NCBI GenBank assembly: GCA_002989075.1 | Contig: PSQN01000011.1 | Span: 463,131 to 527,130 of the forward strand | Source of the DNA: Arthonia radiata | Lineage: Eukaryota > Ascomycota > Arthoniomycetes > Arthoniales > Arthoniaceae | Direction of reading: 5' to 3' | DNA: 64,000 nucleotides | Shown: positions 45,452 through 57,400 of the stretch, one piece after another | Position numbering within the stretch: the stretch's first letter is position 1 | Layout of the letters: each line of letters begins with the position of its first letter | Notes under the pieces: model-generated | The model's input: only the letters and a program-made list of their open reading frames with translations | The model's database searches: none | Told to the model about the DNA's origin: nothing | Translations under genes and position numbers: made by a program

Positions 45452-46061
45452 AGTTTTATGCTCATAGATTTTGCAATGCTGGAGTGTTTAGATGTGCTTG
45501 TAATGAAGTGGCTTTCTGTATACCAATTTGTATGGTGTGACATGTTTAGCATTTGAGGCGTATAATTTGAGCCGGTGTAAGATGGCATCGATTGCACTCA
45601 GTATGTAACGAGACGACTCCCTTTATTTAGTACATAGCATGATATTAGATGTCAAAAGCAGAGCATGTAAAGATTGGACGATGGCACGATTTCTTGACCA
45701 CGCTTGACGTCTCTTCTCTCGGCCAAAGTGACCAGCGTTTTGTCATCGCACCCCTGAGTAGCCTGAATTTCGAGGCGTCAAAGACCAGCTTTCTATGCTT
45801 GAGCGTTCTGCTGGCACGCGGCTGAAAGTAAAAGTGGCCCACCACCTTAATTTCTACCAGCTTTCAAGCCCGATATCTGAGCCAAATCTTGGTTAATTCG
45901 AATATAAATAAATTGTATTAGTGGCTGGGTACCTAACTGTCTTCGATCAACTCTCAAAGTGAGCTCTTCGTGGTTCTGGAAGCTACTTTTGCCATTCAAA
46001 AATATCAAGCAGAGCTAACAGGCCTACTACAAGCTGCCAATTGCGGTGCTCATACGGAATC
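45452..46061. promoter_or_regulatory. Divergent promoter region
   Basis: This is 610 bp between the methyltransferase start (minus) and the PAC4-like start (plus). Some AT-rich patches occur, for example TATAAATAAATTGTATTAG near 45,904. No gene seen. Confidence 0.35.
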
Positions 46062-46647
46062 ATGCCCGCCAAAGCAGCACAATCACAGCGCTCTCCAGCA
46101 CCCTCACAAGGCTCAGCACCAGCTATTCCACAGACAAGGACTGTCCAGCTCGCATTCCCGCTCAAAGCAAGCGACACAACACTTCACCTGCACCTAACCA
46201 TTTACTCCCATGCTTTAGTCCTATTCATCGCAACGAAAGCCGACTCAGCACTGCAAGCTGCTCTACTTCAAGCCGAAGACGCCAATGGCACCGTCCCAAA
46301 TGACAGTCAACAGGAACAGAAAAGCACCAGCTCCGACTCGGTATCTCTAGCCTCCTTCGTAGTCGGCATGCCAGATCTCTCCAACCCTGCGAAGCCCAAT
46401 CCAAGCACAACGCCGCTGTACACGGACGCACATTCGCTGGATTTGTGTACCCGCTTATGCCGTGTACTCACGACTAAGCTTCAGCGCACGGGCACTGCAA
46501 GGCAGACTTATGTGGGCGTTTGTGGCGGGACGAGGTTCTGGTAAGTCTCAGAGCGTCTACGCATTTGGTTCTCTATCTCTTTATGATCATTTCAGCGGCC
46601 CGTCTGCTGGCACTGCTCTGGATCACTCGGCTCGGATGCGATCGTGA
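46062..46647 (+). CDS. Proteasome assembly chaperone 4 candidate, two exons
   Basis: Exon 1 is 46062-46540 and exon 2 is 46596-46647, giving 176 residues. The start is MPAKAAQ, the first ATG in frame. The 55-nt intron has a GTAAGT donor and a TTTCAG acceptor in phase 2. Read-through without splicing stops immediately. The core VQLAFPLKASDTTLHLHLTI followed by VLFIATKADSALQ matches the beta-strand pattern of PAC4/Pba4, and SLASFVVGMPDL plus LCRVLTTKLQRT fits its C-terminal helix. PAC4 pairs with PAC3 to assemble the 20S alpha ring in the cytosol. The C-terminal exon is short and poorly conserved, so that junction is the least certain part. The family call is moderate. Confidence 0.6.
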
Positions 46648-47487
46648 CTGGTGTGATGCTGTACAGAAACATTCATGCTGACATTCGCTTAGGGGTGCGG
46701 AAGACGAGGCGGAGGCGGTGAGAGGGGTCGTAGAGGTCGTAATGGCACAAGTTCAGTCACAGTGCATATCAGGATAGCTTGCCGACCTAAATTTCGAGCC
46801 CTCGTGTAGGACGAGCAATCTCCTAATCTTGAGAGGAGCCAGCCACGCCAGCTCTTCGGCATCTATACGGTCATCCTTAGATGTGATAGCTCCTGCTCCT
46901 GGGCTCGACATCTACGCATTCAGATGTGATCGCCTGTCATCTCGGGCGTTCGGACTGGGGACGCGCGCTCTGCGGCCGAAACCCAATCCTGACATGCACA
47001 GTAGGAATCACCCGCGATCTGCCAGTATTTAGCAAAGCTAGAACGCTTTAAGTCTGGACTAACAAGCATCCATTTGCCCTGCGGTTGTTGCGGATAATGG
47101 ATATTAGTAAGCATAAGCATGGTCGGCGCGAGTCAGGCTGAAGGGGACCGCCAGAAAAGGTAAGCGTTGTCACATGATGCTCTGTGAAATGGCACCTGAT
47201 AATCAAGAGTGTCGACAACGGGGGAAGCTTGTTGGCGGAGGGAAGAGCAGCTGTTCAGAGTCACGCAATGGGCATATGTAAGAGCGCAGTCTCGAAAAGA
47301 CTGGCGAGGAGCTCGCAGGCGATCTGTGCAGATGGCGCGATCAAGTATACGAGCTCGGCCCTAGTCAGCATTGTTGATCAATGTCGGATCTCGCGTTGCT
47401 TACAACGAGCGATTTGTAATGCACTAGAACAATGGACAAGACATGCTTCTACAAAAGCTCGCTCGCGAGCCCAGCTAACCTTTGTAA
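46648..47487. other. Intergenic, no supported gene
   Basis: This is 840 bp of ordinary composition holding the 3' end of the PAC4-like gene and the promoter of the hydrolase gene. Short frames lack support. Confidence 0.4.
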
Positions 47488-48886
47488 ATGAAGCTCCTTG
47501 CGACTGAACCTAACATGTTGGCCCGCTTACTCATCCGCTTTGCGAGTTTTGCGAGTGTTACGTGTGTTGCCGCTGCTCTCTTTCAATATGGCGAGAACAG
47601 CACTTCCAGCTCACAGGTCGGGGGGTTCAAAGGCCTAAACGACGGACTCAACTATCAGTTCACGCCCTCCGAAACACCACAGCCCTTCCGCATAGATGTC
47701 GATCCAGACTTCATCGCCGCGACGCGATTGAAAGCTGAGCTTTTTCGACCCACAAGGGATATCGATCAACCCGACTGGACTGAGGGACCTCCGACTCATA
47801 ACGTCAGCAATGTGCAGCAGTATTGGGTCCAGAATTATTCTTGGTTCGATGTACAGGATCAGATCAACGGAAAGTACGATCAGTTCACAACGACCGTCGA
47901 TGCCGGCGAGAACTTCACCGACCCCGTCTATGTGCACTTCGCCCACCAGCGCTCCAATCGGACCGACGCGATCCCGCTGCTTTTGCTACACGGCTGGCCG
48001 AGCTCTTTTCTCGAATGGGACAGCGTGATAGACAGTCTCGCAGCACCGCCTAACGACTCTGTGCCTGCATTTCACGCAGTGGCGCCCGATACACCAGCCA
48101 CTGGTTTCTCACCTGCGCCTTTGAAGCCTGGGTTCGGTTCACGCGAAGCAGGCCACGCGATGCATGACCTTATGCAGCAACTCGGCTATGACAAGTATGC
48201 CATATACGTGACAGACTTGGGATCATTTACGGGCAACTGGATGGTGTACGACTACTCTGATGCGATCATCTCACGGTTGACAGACTTCTACATTGCCACT
48301 CCCACGGCGACCGACTTGCAACGCTACGCGGACAATGAGACTACGCCGGAAGAGAACACTTTTATCGAGAAAGTGAACGCGTTCGTGCAGGAGGATGAAG
48401 GCTACATCGCGATCCATACTACGCAGCCACTCCAACTCACCCACGCGTTGTCGGACAGCCCGCTTGGGTTTCTTGCATGGATGTGGCGGCTGCGACAGGT
48501 CGTGTCCGGTATCTACGACTACACACCTCAAGAGCTCATCACCGACGCGATGATGCTGTTCATCCCTGGTACATATGGAAATGTGAGATCGTATCTGGAA
48601 TATTGGAAAGAAGGTGCTCTGAACGACACGGCGTACCCAACGTCGGAGGTCCCAACAGGCGTCACACATTGGCCGTCGGGGCCTTTGGAGCTCAATGATC
48701 CCTTTCAGTACGCGGTAAGGGCTATTAGATCTCTGTTTGTTGTAGATGTCGCTGACAGATACTTAGCCCGACTCATATATTCGGCGGACCGCGAACCTTA
48801 CACTCAGCAGGCGTCACGATCTAGGGGGGCATTTTCCGGCTCAGGCCAACCCGCAACAGTGGCTTGAGGATGCGGTAAGTCTTTGA
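47488..48886 (+). CDS. Secreted epoxide-hydrolase-like alpha/beta hydrolase, two exons
   Basis: Exon 1 is 47488-48714 and exon 2 is 48767-48886, giving 448 residues. The 52-nt intron has a GTAAGG donor, a GCTGAC branch site and an ACTTAG acceptor in phase 0. Ignoring it gives a misleading 459-residue frame without the catalytic His. Residues of about 11-30 form a signal peptide, and MLARLLIRF at Met10 may be the true start. An EHN domain covers about 66-160 (PFRIDVDPDF...QQYWVQNYSWFD). The oxyanion motif HGWP is at 168-171. The nucleophile Asp is probably D243 in YVTDLGSF, where typical enzymes have GGDWG, so the elbow is unusual. Exon 2 gives HDLGGHFPAQANPQQWLED with His431, the catalytic base in this family. 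A second intron after GATGCG (GTAAGT) could alter the last residues. Confidence 0.82.
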
Positions 48887-49436
48887 GCATCCACACATCC
48901 CTTTCTGTCGCCTCAAAGCCACCGTTCGGTAGCTAGCGCGCTGGCGTTGTCTCAAATTACTTTGTTTGAAACCTGAACGACCTTCGGAAGAAACTGTGCT
49001 GACACTGTCTCCCTAGTGGGCCTTTTGGGGTGATGCGAGCGTCTCGGGGTTGGACCGTTTGAATTGAGAATGAGCTGGCGAATGTACAGAGAGCCGCAAG
49101 GCAATTGATCAGTGGCTAGAGCTGCAATGCGACTCAAAGGGGAGAAATAGATGATCGTAGTCACGGATGCCAACGAGATCTCGAAACCAAATCTTGGCAG
49201 CGCGCGAGTCATGCATCTCAAACTTAGCTCCGACCGTAAACAATGCTCGTCTCATCTTCTCCCACTTGCGCCCAGCTCTGTCGGCTTCCCACTGCATGCT
49301 TGACGCATCTTGATTCTCGCATTGGTGCATTCGCTCCTCTTCAGTCAGTCGTTACTGGGTCCTCGAGCGCTGTTCATCCTCTTCGCAACGCAACGTTCAC
49401 CCCAACAACTACTTCACTGTCTGATCGCCCCTGTCA
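48887..49436. other. Intergenic, DUF4045 gene promoter
   Basis: This is 550 bp. A minus-strand frame at 49109-49330 (72 codons) has no recognisable motif. No supported gene. Confidence 0.35.
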
Positions 49437-52329
49437 ATGGCTACCGCCGACGCACAAGATGGGTCGGAACACGTCACAGACTTCTTGAAGCGCATCAAGG
49501 AGCTTGGGCAGCAGCGCGACCAAGAGGATACAGAGCGAACGCGTAAGCTCGAAGAGCAAATCGCAGAAGCTCGCCGGCAACGGGAAGAGCGACGAAGAGG
49601 CGAGTTATCACGCGCTTTTGCGACTGACAATGGCAGCCTGCTAACATCAAAGTTCAGAGCGCGCAAGATCACTTTCGCCTGAGAAGCAAACGCCTGCGAC
49701 CCCACGCTCTCTTCGTTCGCCACGCAGTGAGATCGCTGGCTCTCCACTCAATCAGCCCAGACCTCTACAGTCGCTGAGCCAGGCACTCGATGACAAGCCT
49801 GATTTCAGCCCGCGTAAAGATGAGCCTTCCGGTGTTGACGCCACTTCAAGTACGCCACAAGCCGTCGAAGAGCAAGCGCAAAGGCCTGCGTCTCCCTCAA
49901 GAACGGATGCGCCAACAGCAACTTCGCTTGCGCGATCAGGAACTCTATCATGGCAACAGCGTCCAGCTGGCGGCTTGAAGGGGCCTCGAGCTCGACCAGC
50001 CGCTTTTTTACAGCGCCGAGAGCCTGCCAAGGTGACAGATGAAACGCCCACAGCTACAAGCCACGCTGAAGAGCCATCACGGGCTGACATCGCGAAATCC
50101 CTGTCTACAAGGAATCCAGACTGGTTCAAGCAGACAGCGGATCGAGGCGTTGGGTCTGCAGCATTCAGGCGCAATGAGTCCGAGAGCGCTGAGAGCACCC
50201 CATCGCAAAAGAGACAGCTGCATGGCCTTTCCAATGCGCGCAGCACCCCGGATCCGGATGAGAGCGTTGCGCGATCGTCAGCAACACCTACATCTCAGTC
50301 TCCATCTTTCATGGGATCGATGAGAGGCAAGCCATCAATGACTGAGCCTGACACGAGTATTATGTCTGAATCGCTGGAGAGTGTTGGTGACAGCACAGAG
50401 AATGTGCCTTATGGCAGTATGCGCGGGCACCACGGATCCGAATCCGAATCCACGATTGGCAGACGGAATGAAGGCTCGCTTCCTCGATCCGGCTCTCCAA
50501 CAAAAGGCATGGGCGGATTCGTATCCAGCGCAATGATGCGCCGAACAGACAGCGTCAGCAGGCGCTGGAATGTCCCTAACGGTCCAAGCTTGAGCAGACA
50601 GAACTCCTCAGCGGGTTATTCCGATCGCCCTGCGTCTCGAGATCGTGCTGCAGTTCCACCTGTTGGTATGCCGCGGCTTGAAGAATCCAACACATTCAAG
50701 CGGCCTGCATCACGTGGCCAATCTTCACGACCCAGCTCGTCGCATGGAAGTGTACAACAACCGTCACAAGAGAACGATGATTCATTTGCGAGACCGGCAT
50801 CGCCAGACCGAAGCCGTGCGAAGACGATTGCCGATCCGCGCATGGAGAGCGGGAATGGCGTGAAGTCACCAGACGAAGGCTTGCAGCCAAGTCCATCCAA
50901 GCGATGGAGTCCAACGAAGTCATCATGGCTTGAGAGCGCTCTCAGCAAGCCTGATCAGCAACGCGCGAAGCCTCCACCTCCAACACAGCCTGCATGGATG
51001 GCAAATCTGCAAAAGAACAAGCAGCAAAAGCAGAGTAGAGATATTGATCAAGAACTGAAAAATGATGCCGACAAAGATCTTGGACGCTCAGCGCCGCTCT
51101 GGGGTGCTAGTATCAAGACTCGACCCGTTGAGACGCCTGCATCTCAACCTATGAGTCCTAAACCGGAAGCTTCAACCTCAACCGCAGCCCCAGTGGCAAA
51201 GCCGAAGCCGCCGAGATTCTCAGATAGCCCTGAAACCGAAGAGAGCCAGGCGGACGAAACTGCGGCCTCACAGGTCACGAATCACAACATACCAGACAAA
51301 GACGAGACAAAACACCCTTTGAGACCCACCCAGTCTCTACCAGAAAGCCAGTCAACTCCAAACCCACCCCCACCAATGTCACACGACCGGCGCGACGACT
51401 CCCCCATCCAATACCCCAGTCAATTCGAAGCCAAGCTCCAGTCCAAATCCAAGCCCTCAACACCACCCAAGCCCGACTTCCGCTCCAACCTCAAGCCCCG
51501 CGCCGAGTCGCCTACGAAATCCGAATTCAGCCAACCAGAGTTTCTCAGCGCTGCTGGCAATCTCCGCAGATCCAACACGCAGAAATATGTCGCGCCTGAT
51601 CTCCTGGGTGATAATATCCGAAGGGGCAAGGCGGGCTTGAACTTGACCGGTGGTCCCAAGCCCACCCAACGGCGGGACGAATTCAAAGACAGTCTCGTCT
51701 CGCAGAAGCAGCGTATGCAGGAAAAGGCCATCGCACCGGGTGTGAAGCCTGCTGTACCTGAGAAGCGGCAAGCGAGCATCCCGGAAGCGCTGAGGAAGCG
51801 GGAGGCGCTGGGACGGAACGACAGCAACGCCAATCTGATGAGCAGACCGTCGCCTGAGAAGGCGCAAGCTGGTGCTTCAATGTCCCTGCAGAAGAAGCAG
51901 GTGGAACGAGAAGCCGACGCGCCGAGTCCTACGAAAAGCCCAGGCTTGGAGAACGGAGCAGCCAGATCGGCGCCCGCTATGAGCGCGAAGCTGGCTGGCT
52001 TCTACAACCCAGCCATCGCGAACGTGCTGGCGCGCGGGCCGCCGAAGTCGCCGTCATCAGAGCGGAATCAGACGAGCTTTCAGCCTTTGACGTCTGCAGC
52101 AAGGGTTCAGGGTAGTCAAGAAGCAGACGGGTCGCAGCCGCTCGAACACAAGACGAAAGGGCGCGCCCGAGGCCCGAAGAGGCGGTTACCAAAGGCGCTA
52201 GAAGGCAGTGAAGACGCGGTCAAGCCGTCTTCGCCGGCGCCGAACGTAGCGCCGATGCCTGCGATAGGAGCGAAGCCGGCTGTTCGGAGCAGCAGTCGGA
52301 AGGTGTCGCAGAATTTGGGAGCTGTGTGA
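49437..52329 (+). CDS. DUF4045 protein with a GC-AG intron
   Basis: Exon 1 is 49437-49599 and exon 2 is 49658-52329, giving 944 residues. The 58-nt intron starts GCGAGT, has a perfect GCTAAC branch site and ends TTCAG. Only the GC donor keeps frame, giving REERRR-E-RARSLSPEK as in the family. The nearest GT donor leads to a stop. Residues 1-60 are the conserved charged helix (HVTDFLKRIKELGQQRDQED). The rest is a long Ser/Pro/Arg-rich disordered region with recurring SLSRQNSSA, RPASRG and SPTKSSWLESALSKP motifs. In many fungi DUF4045 is followed by gelsolin/villin repeats. Here the protein stops at SSRKVSQNLGAV and I see no gelsolin segment before 53 kb. That points to an actin- or septum-related protein lacking its usual C-terminal half. 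The role is inferred from the family. Confidence 0.75.
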
Positions 52330-53113
52330 ACAGTAGATTCATGTGAGTTGGAAGTTGATATATAAACTCAGAAACTCTCAGTCCGAGAATGAGTTGACCT
52401 GCACTCTATCGCTTTCTTGAGATGTGCGGCCGCGCCCTCACGACCGCTTCTGATACCTCGGCGCAAGCGGGCAGATCAGCTGCATATGCGCTTTGTGCTT
52501 CTCGTACTCGTCGTACTCTGCCGGCGGGTGGTCGAATATGTCTGCACTCGAATGGGCGGGTTGCTTCATTCGCTTCGTCTCTGTGCAAGTTAGTTGCGCG
52601 TGCACGGGTTGTTCGTGGAGACATACGCATTTCGTTTGTGCTTGAGGCGTGCGAGCACGGATTTTGCCATGGTTTCTTGATATGACGGGGTCTCCAGGCA
52701 GTTCGGGATGAAGGGATGTACTTGCGCAGGATTCTAGATGTACGTGGAGAAGGTCGCGTGGGATGGTCATGGAGGGGTTTCAAACTCAAAGAAAGGAAAG
52801 AGGGAGGGAAGGGGAAGAGAAGAGATCGAGAGGGTGTTGATATGTGGCATCATGCAGGAGGACGATTGATGACAGAGCGGACGCTGCGTCAGTGATGACT
52901 CCCGTCTCTGACCTTGGTACGACGCGTGGAGCGTAGTACTGGAGCAGAGAGTGTTCAAGCTGATTAGAAGACCGGTGGCCTTGTTGAAAATCGACCGCAG
53001 TGAATTAGGGAGGCTTTGCTGGAAGACGGATCTGCGCCGTTAGCCTAGGGATCCAATTTATATCTAATACATCGTATGACTACACAACTGTTCTATAACG
53101 ATTCAAGACGAAT
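52330..53113. other. Intergenic with one weak small-gene candidate
   Basis: On the minus strand, MAKSVLARLKHKRN begins at about 52,673 in a good start context (GAAACCATGGC). It is followed by GTATGT, an ACTAAC branch site and a GCACAG acceptor 46 nt later. The spliced frame continues ADEANEATRPFE and ends HISRKR near 52,406. Another frame of the second exon reads DIFDHPPAEYDEYEKHKAHM and looks at least as protein-like but cannot be reached from that ATG. I therefore do not call a CDS. Confidence 0.3.
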
Positions 53114-53449
53114 TCAATTGCCTCTGCCCTCGAGCTCGCGTTTCGACCCGTCTGGTCTCAGACGTTGTTCTCTCCTGTCCAGGTCGGATGGAGGGTGCTT
53201 GTCTTTGCGGTCGAAACCCTCTGGGTAGCCATCGTTTAATGACGACTTTGCGTTGCTTTGCTGAATGAAAGCAGGCGCGTGTTTATTGTCAGTCTGCTGT
53301 GTCGTGTGACGTCCCCGGCCTGTTACTGTGATGTCAGAAGGAGGAGACGTTGGGATGAAAACGTGGTTGCCAGGGCAACGGTGCCAAGCGTACCGTTGAA
53401 GAGCCGGCGCACCGTGTCTATCAGCACATCCATCTATGTCTTCATTTGT
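53114..53449 (-). CDS. ATG-less open frame, candidate terminal exon
   Basis: On the minus strand 111 codons are open from just after a CTAG boundary (53450-53452) to a TGA at 53114-53116, with no Met at all. The peptide is hydrophilic and protein-like: GGNHVF-type start region (ALQRYAWHRCPGNHVFIPTS), then LNDGYPEGFDRKDKHPPSDL and an end KRELEGRGN. The upstream TGTACTAG could be a splice acceptor, which would make this the last exon of a gene whose first exon I could not place in 53.45-53.7 kb. No family recognised. Chance openness cannot be excluded in this GC-balanced stretch. Confidence 0.3.
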   Translation of the reverse strand, partial: TNEDIDGCADRHGAPALQRYAWHRCPGNHVFIPTSPPSDITVTGRGRHTTQQTDNKHAPAFIQQSNAKSSLNDGYPEGFDRKDKHPPSDLDRREQRLRPDGSKRELEGRGN

Positions 53450-55621
53450 CTAGTACAGTCCACTTGCGCCAGCGGTTTATATCAATCGTGTGGAGCTGGA
53501 TGCTAGATCCTTTTTACGTCTGAAGCGACACTGGCAGCCTGAAGTACCTGCGGACAACGACCCGAAATACGTGTCATACCGCGCAAAAACGGTGATTGCG
53601 GCCTTGATTCAAGGTTCTAGCACAAAAGCGGATCGCATAGCTTCGCGATGACAGGTGCTCATGACTTGAAACATTGAAGCCTAGCCGTGCAGGTCAGATG
53701 GACAGGGGCTGTTGGGGCGAGTGGCAGAACAGGTGGAAGTTCTTCTACCCGCCCTGAAGAATAAAGACCTCAATTGGGATGCAGCAGCAATTAGTAGAGA
53801 ATTACAGCTCTGACGCAGCGCGTTTACTTAGCACAAAGATTCGCAACTAATTGCCCGGCGGGCTTCAGGCGGGCTGGTGGCTAACCGCTGCGTTTTTCCT
53901 CAAGCATGTGAACCACGGCTCAAGTAGTATTTTTGGGCACTTGTAAACGCCTCTTTTCCATTCAATCGCTACAGCAACTCCAGTCAAGCTCGTTTGAGCT
54001 CATTCAAGACTTCGTAAAACGACCACGACTGACATGACAACGGGACTGCTCTCCCGAGACCTATTTCCTCATCGCATACCTGTCGGCCGTGGGTCATAAC
54101 CGGGATCCAGTGACCCATCCAGATCCGGTTGGAGACTGTGACGCGCAACGAAGTCGTCATGGATCTTGCGACGTCTCGCAAGCCGGGCTGTTACGGTCAG
54201 CGGATCGACAGTTTCCGAGAGAGAGATATTAGCGTGACTCTTCGTACCTTCGATCCTGGCCTTCATACTTTGGATGTAGCTGCGAAATGGGTACCACATT
54301 TCGAGGGTCAAGAGACTCTGATCCTGTAGCAGTTTGTTGTGAGGGATAGCGGATACTGTCGCTCGATTGCTACTACTACCGACCTTGATATTCTACAGTG
54401 TCTAGGAGACCCCTTATATATCCTACCTTTACTAATGCTGCTGCCTAGCACTGCCTCCTGATCGACGGCGATGAGACCCCTGATCCTAGTGTAGTATCGG
54501 CAGAACCAGGAATTCTGGTTTGCCACCGCAGCGTGGGAGGAGTACTTACAACACAGTTGATGAATGTTTGATTGTGAGTCGGCGGATTCGGACGAGGTCT
54601 GCAGTGCAAGAAACGAGCATTTCAAGGCTATATGATGGTGCTCTTCACGTCAAACAAAGACCGACACGTGTCTTACTTTGCTTGATATTTGTCATTGGGC
54701 CGACGAAGCAGCTTTGCCAGCTAATTGTCATCAGGTGGTCAGCATCTGACACAGTGATGCCTGCTTTGGCGAGGCTGACTAAGCGCTCGTGCTGCTGGTG
54801 CACTGGGTGTTTGGTGCGTTTAGTCTATGGAAAGGTCAGCAATAATCTAAGATGCAAGGAACTATGACGTTGATGGGCTGTGGGCTGGTGCGACGGGCGG
54901 CCCTTATCAAGCACCGTAGGCTCCCAGGACAAATAGCAAAAGCTCGGAGATGTGATCATATCATGCAACTCCCACAGCTCGGTATGAAAATGCAAGATGG
55001 GAATGATTAGACGAAGACCATCTTGATAGTGTTGGAGACTATTGACAGCCTCGCACACTTTTGACTCTCCTCTCCGACCGATGACCTTAAGCCGCTGGTT
55101 GATGAGGTACCGCGGCTGACTGATCGACATCAGCATTCTTCTCGACATTGTCGCCCTGCGGCCGCGCCCTCTTCGGTCGCTGAGCTGCAAGACGCCTATT
55201 CACAGGGCTCCCGACAAGTCAAGTCCAAGACGGGATGGATTGGATCGGTCGGCGTCAATTCTAACAAATCTAAAGCCAATCTTGCCAGGTAAAAGCTTAA
55301 AATGATAGGTCACAAGCCAATTCAACCTCTGCCATTGATTCCGTACCTATCCAACCGGGCACGCCAGCGGTATCTCCAAGCTATCCGAGTTAGTCAAGCA
55401 CTCTAACCGTCACATAAATGCTCTGAACACGTACGTTCTCGAGCAGTGAGGCTCTTGATAAAAGTTTTGAGAGTCCACAAATGCTCTCTGGGTGAGAAGC
55501 GCATTTTTGACGCGTGCGCGCTGAGCGATACTGCGTGGGGTCTGAGTGACGCCGTGTGAGTTCTGAGCGATGCCGTAAACAGATGATTTAATTTGTTATG
55601 ATGCCGATTTCCTGTGCCGTT

Positions 55622-55870
55622 GTACTAGAGGTTGTACACGAGTGCAGCGCGCATTAAATGCATCGCGTAACACCAGCAACGTGGCTGTTCGTGATACACT
55701 CCTGTATAACCACCCGGATGCGTGCTATTTGAGGCGCACCTGAGGTGCACTGGGAGCATTTTTCCAAAACAGAAAGTTGGGGCGTAGTGCGGAAAATTAG
55801 ATACGTCTGCGGCAAGCGAGCCATGTAGCACTATCGTGTCTCGACGCAGCACGCTACGGACCCTTGAAAT
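55622..55870 (-). repeat. Dispersed repeat of about 250 bp, copy A
   Basis: It shares AGTGCAGCGCGCATTAAAT and flanking similarity with the copy at 56,677-56,920, in the same orientation. On the minus strand both keep a GTxGAGACAC...TGCCGCAGAC-like segment and a common MRAA-type end. The copies are about 1.05 kb apart and strongly diverged. Confidence 0.5.
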
Positions 55871-56676
55871 GTAAGTTTGTTTGAGCTTGTAGAAGCTTAC
55901 ATAATACATTTGCGAGTCTGAAGCGCTATTGTTACTTTATATTCGCATTGTTGTATACGTTGTATCACACCACGCGATGCTGTCGCGCAAGGAAGCCTCT
56001 GACTCCTGACTTGAAAAGGGAGCCGGTTGGACGAGTAGTCAATGGAGAGTAGTCAAACCAAGCTGAATATCCTTTAGACTTCACTAATTTACGAGCTCCT
56101 GTTCCAGATCATGGATGTCTAACATGGTCCCTCTCAGTGTTAGGACTCTTTGTAAGTGCTCGCTCTGAATTTGGGATTGCGCTTCTCGGCGAGCATCCGC
56201 TTAGAGTCATGATGTTTGACCATGACTTTCTCGGGATTGTGATCTTCGACAGGTGTTTGCTCAGGGTGATTTTTGAGGCGACGTCGTTCAGATATCCCAT
56301 GCCCTTCCGGGGTATCTGGAGTCGCCAGAACCTCATCATCTGCTTGTAATTCACTCGGCTGTTGTATTTCTTGACGCGGATCCTCATGTGGCTGTCGTCG
56401 GGAACGCCAAGGGGGGCACCAGTCTGTGCGTGTCAGTAAACGAATGCAACATATATGAGATCTGTTTCCACCTACTACGTGGATGAAAGCTGGCTCTGGG
56501 CCGATGGAAGAAGGCATTGGGCCCGTGGAAGAAAGCGGTGCGTCGATGGAAGAAGGCGCCGCATTTTGCCCTGATTCTAAGGTGGTGGTTTCTGGGTGAG
56601 CAGCCCATGGTCTGATCGTTTATCTGGAATAAGCTGTAGGAAAGCTGTTGTTTGCGATGTTTGGAGTATTCTGTGC

Positions 56677-56920
56677 TGTTGTATTCGAGGTTCATGGTGA
56701 CTGCAGCGCGCATTAAATCTATCGTGCAACATCTGCAAGATGGCCGCTGTCGATGCCAGATCGTAAGGTCGCTCGCATGAAGGCTACTGTGAAAGTTTTG
56801 GAGGCGTGTCCTAGACCATACGTTGAGGCGTTGTGCGGCAAAGAGATAGGTCTACGGCAAACAGACCATGCGGCGCTGTTGTGTCTCAACGCCGCTTTCG
56901 GCGTACCCAAGCGATGACAG
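56677..56920 (-). repeat. Dispersed repeat of about 250 bp, copy B
   Basis: This is the partner of 55,622-55,870. On the minus strand the segment overlaps a possible exon join. With a 59-nt GTATGT...GATAG intron removed, the frame reads ADASQVLG-TCCNLSSLGYAE and continues to MVCLP before a stop. That reading is tentative. Confidence 0.45.
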
Positions 56921-57188
56921 ATTGCAACAAGTCCTATCGCGTACACCGCGTACGAAGTATCAACAGCTCCGGATTGACGGGTAGTAACATACCCCAGAAC
57001 TTGAGACGCATCTGCAAAGCCGCTGTTGGCCACGAGGTTCTGCACATATGACCTAGAGAAGAGCGGAGATCGACTCAAACGGACTCTATTACCATCAAGC
57101 TTCCGCCACAGGTAAGCTACGACGGACTTTTTTCTCTGGACCGCCATGCCATGAAAAAATGGAACTCCATTTAAACTTCTTTTCGTCT

Positions 57189-57400
57189 TTACGCCTCTTC
57201 AGTTCGATGTTAACGTCGCTCGCGTGGGGAGGAAGACCGTGCGTTTGACGTTCCTCTATACTTTTGCTGGAAGCCATCTCACGCTTCTCTACTGAGCGCC
57301 TCTTAAGCTCAACGTCAACGTCGCTCGCATCAGGAGGAAGACCGTACGTTTGGCGTTCCTTCGTGCTTGCATTGGTAGGGTCCTCACACTTATCTTGTGA
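57189..57400 (-). repeat. Two tandem 108-bp coding-type units
   Basis: On the minus strand one frame reads KERQTYGLPPDASDVDVELK and then, 36 codons later, EERQTHGLPPHASDVNIELK. The units differ mostly at third positions or by conservative changes, and the frame runs on to a stop near 57,097 (ends RSLPVAEA). This is good evidence that the unit was once, or still is, protein-coding, although no start codon or family is evident. Confidence 0.5.

Noticed and set aside
46541-46693. Alternative acceptor CGCTTAG near 46,694 for the PAC4-like intron
   Set aside because: It gives a 150-nt intron and a Gly/Arg-rich tail unlike the family. The TTTCAG acceptor at 46,595 is closer to local intron length.
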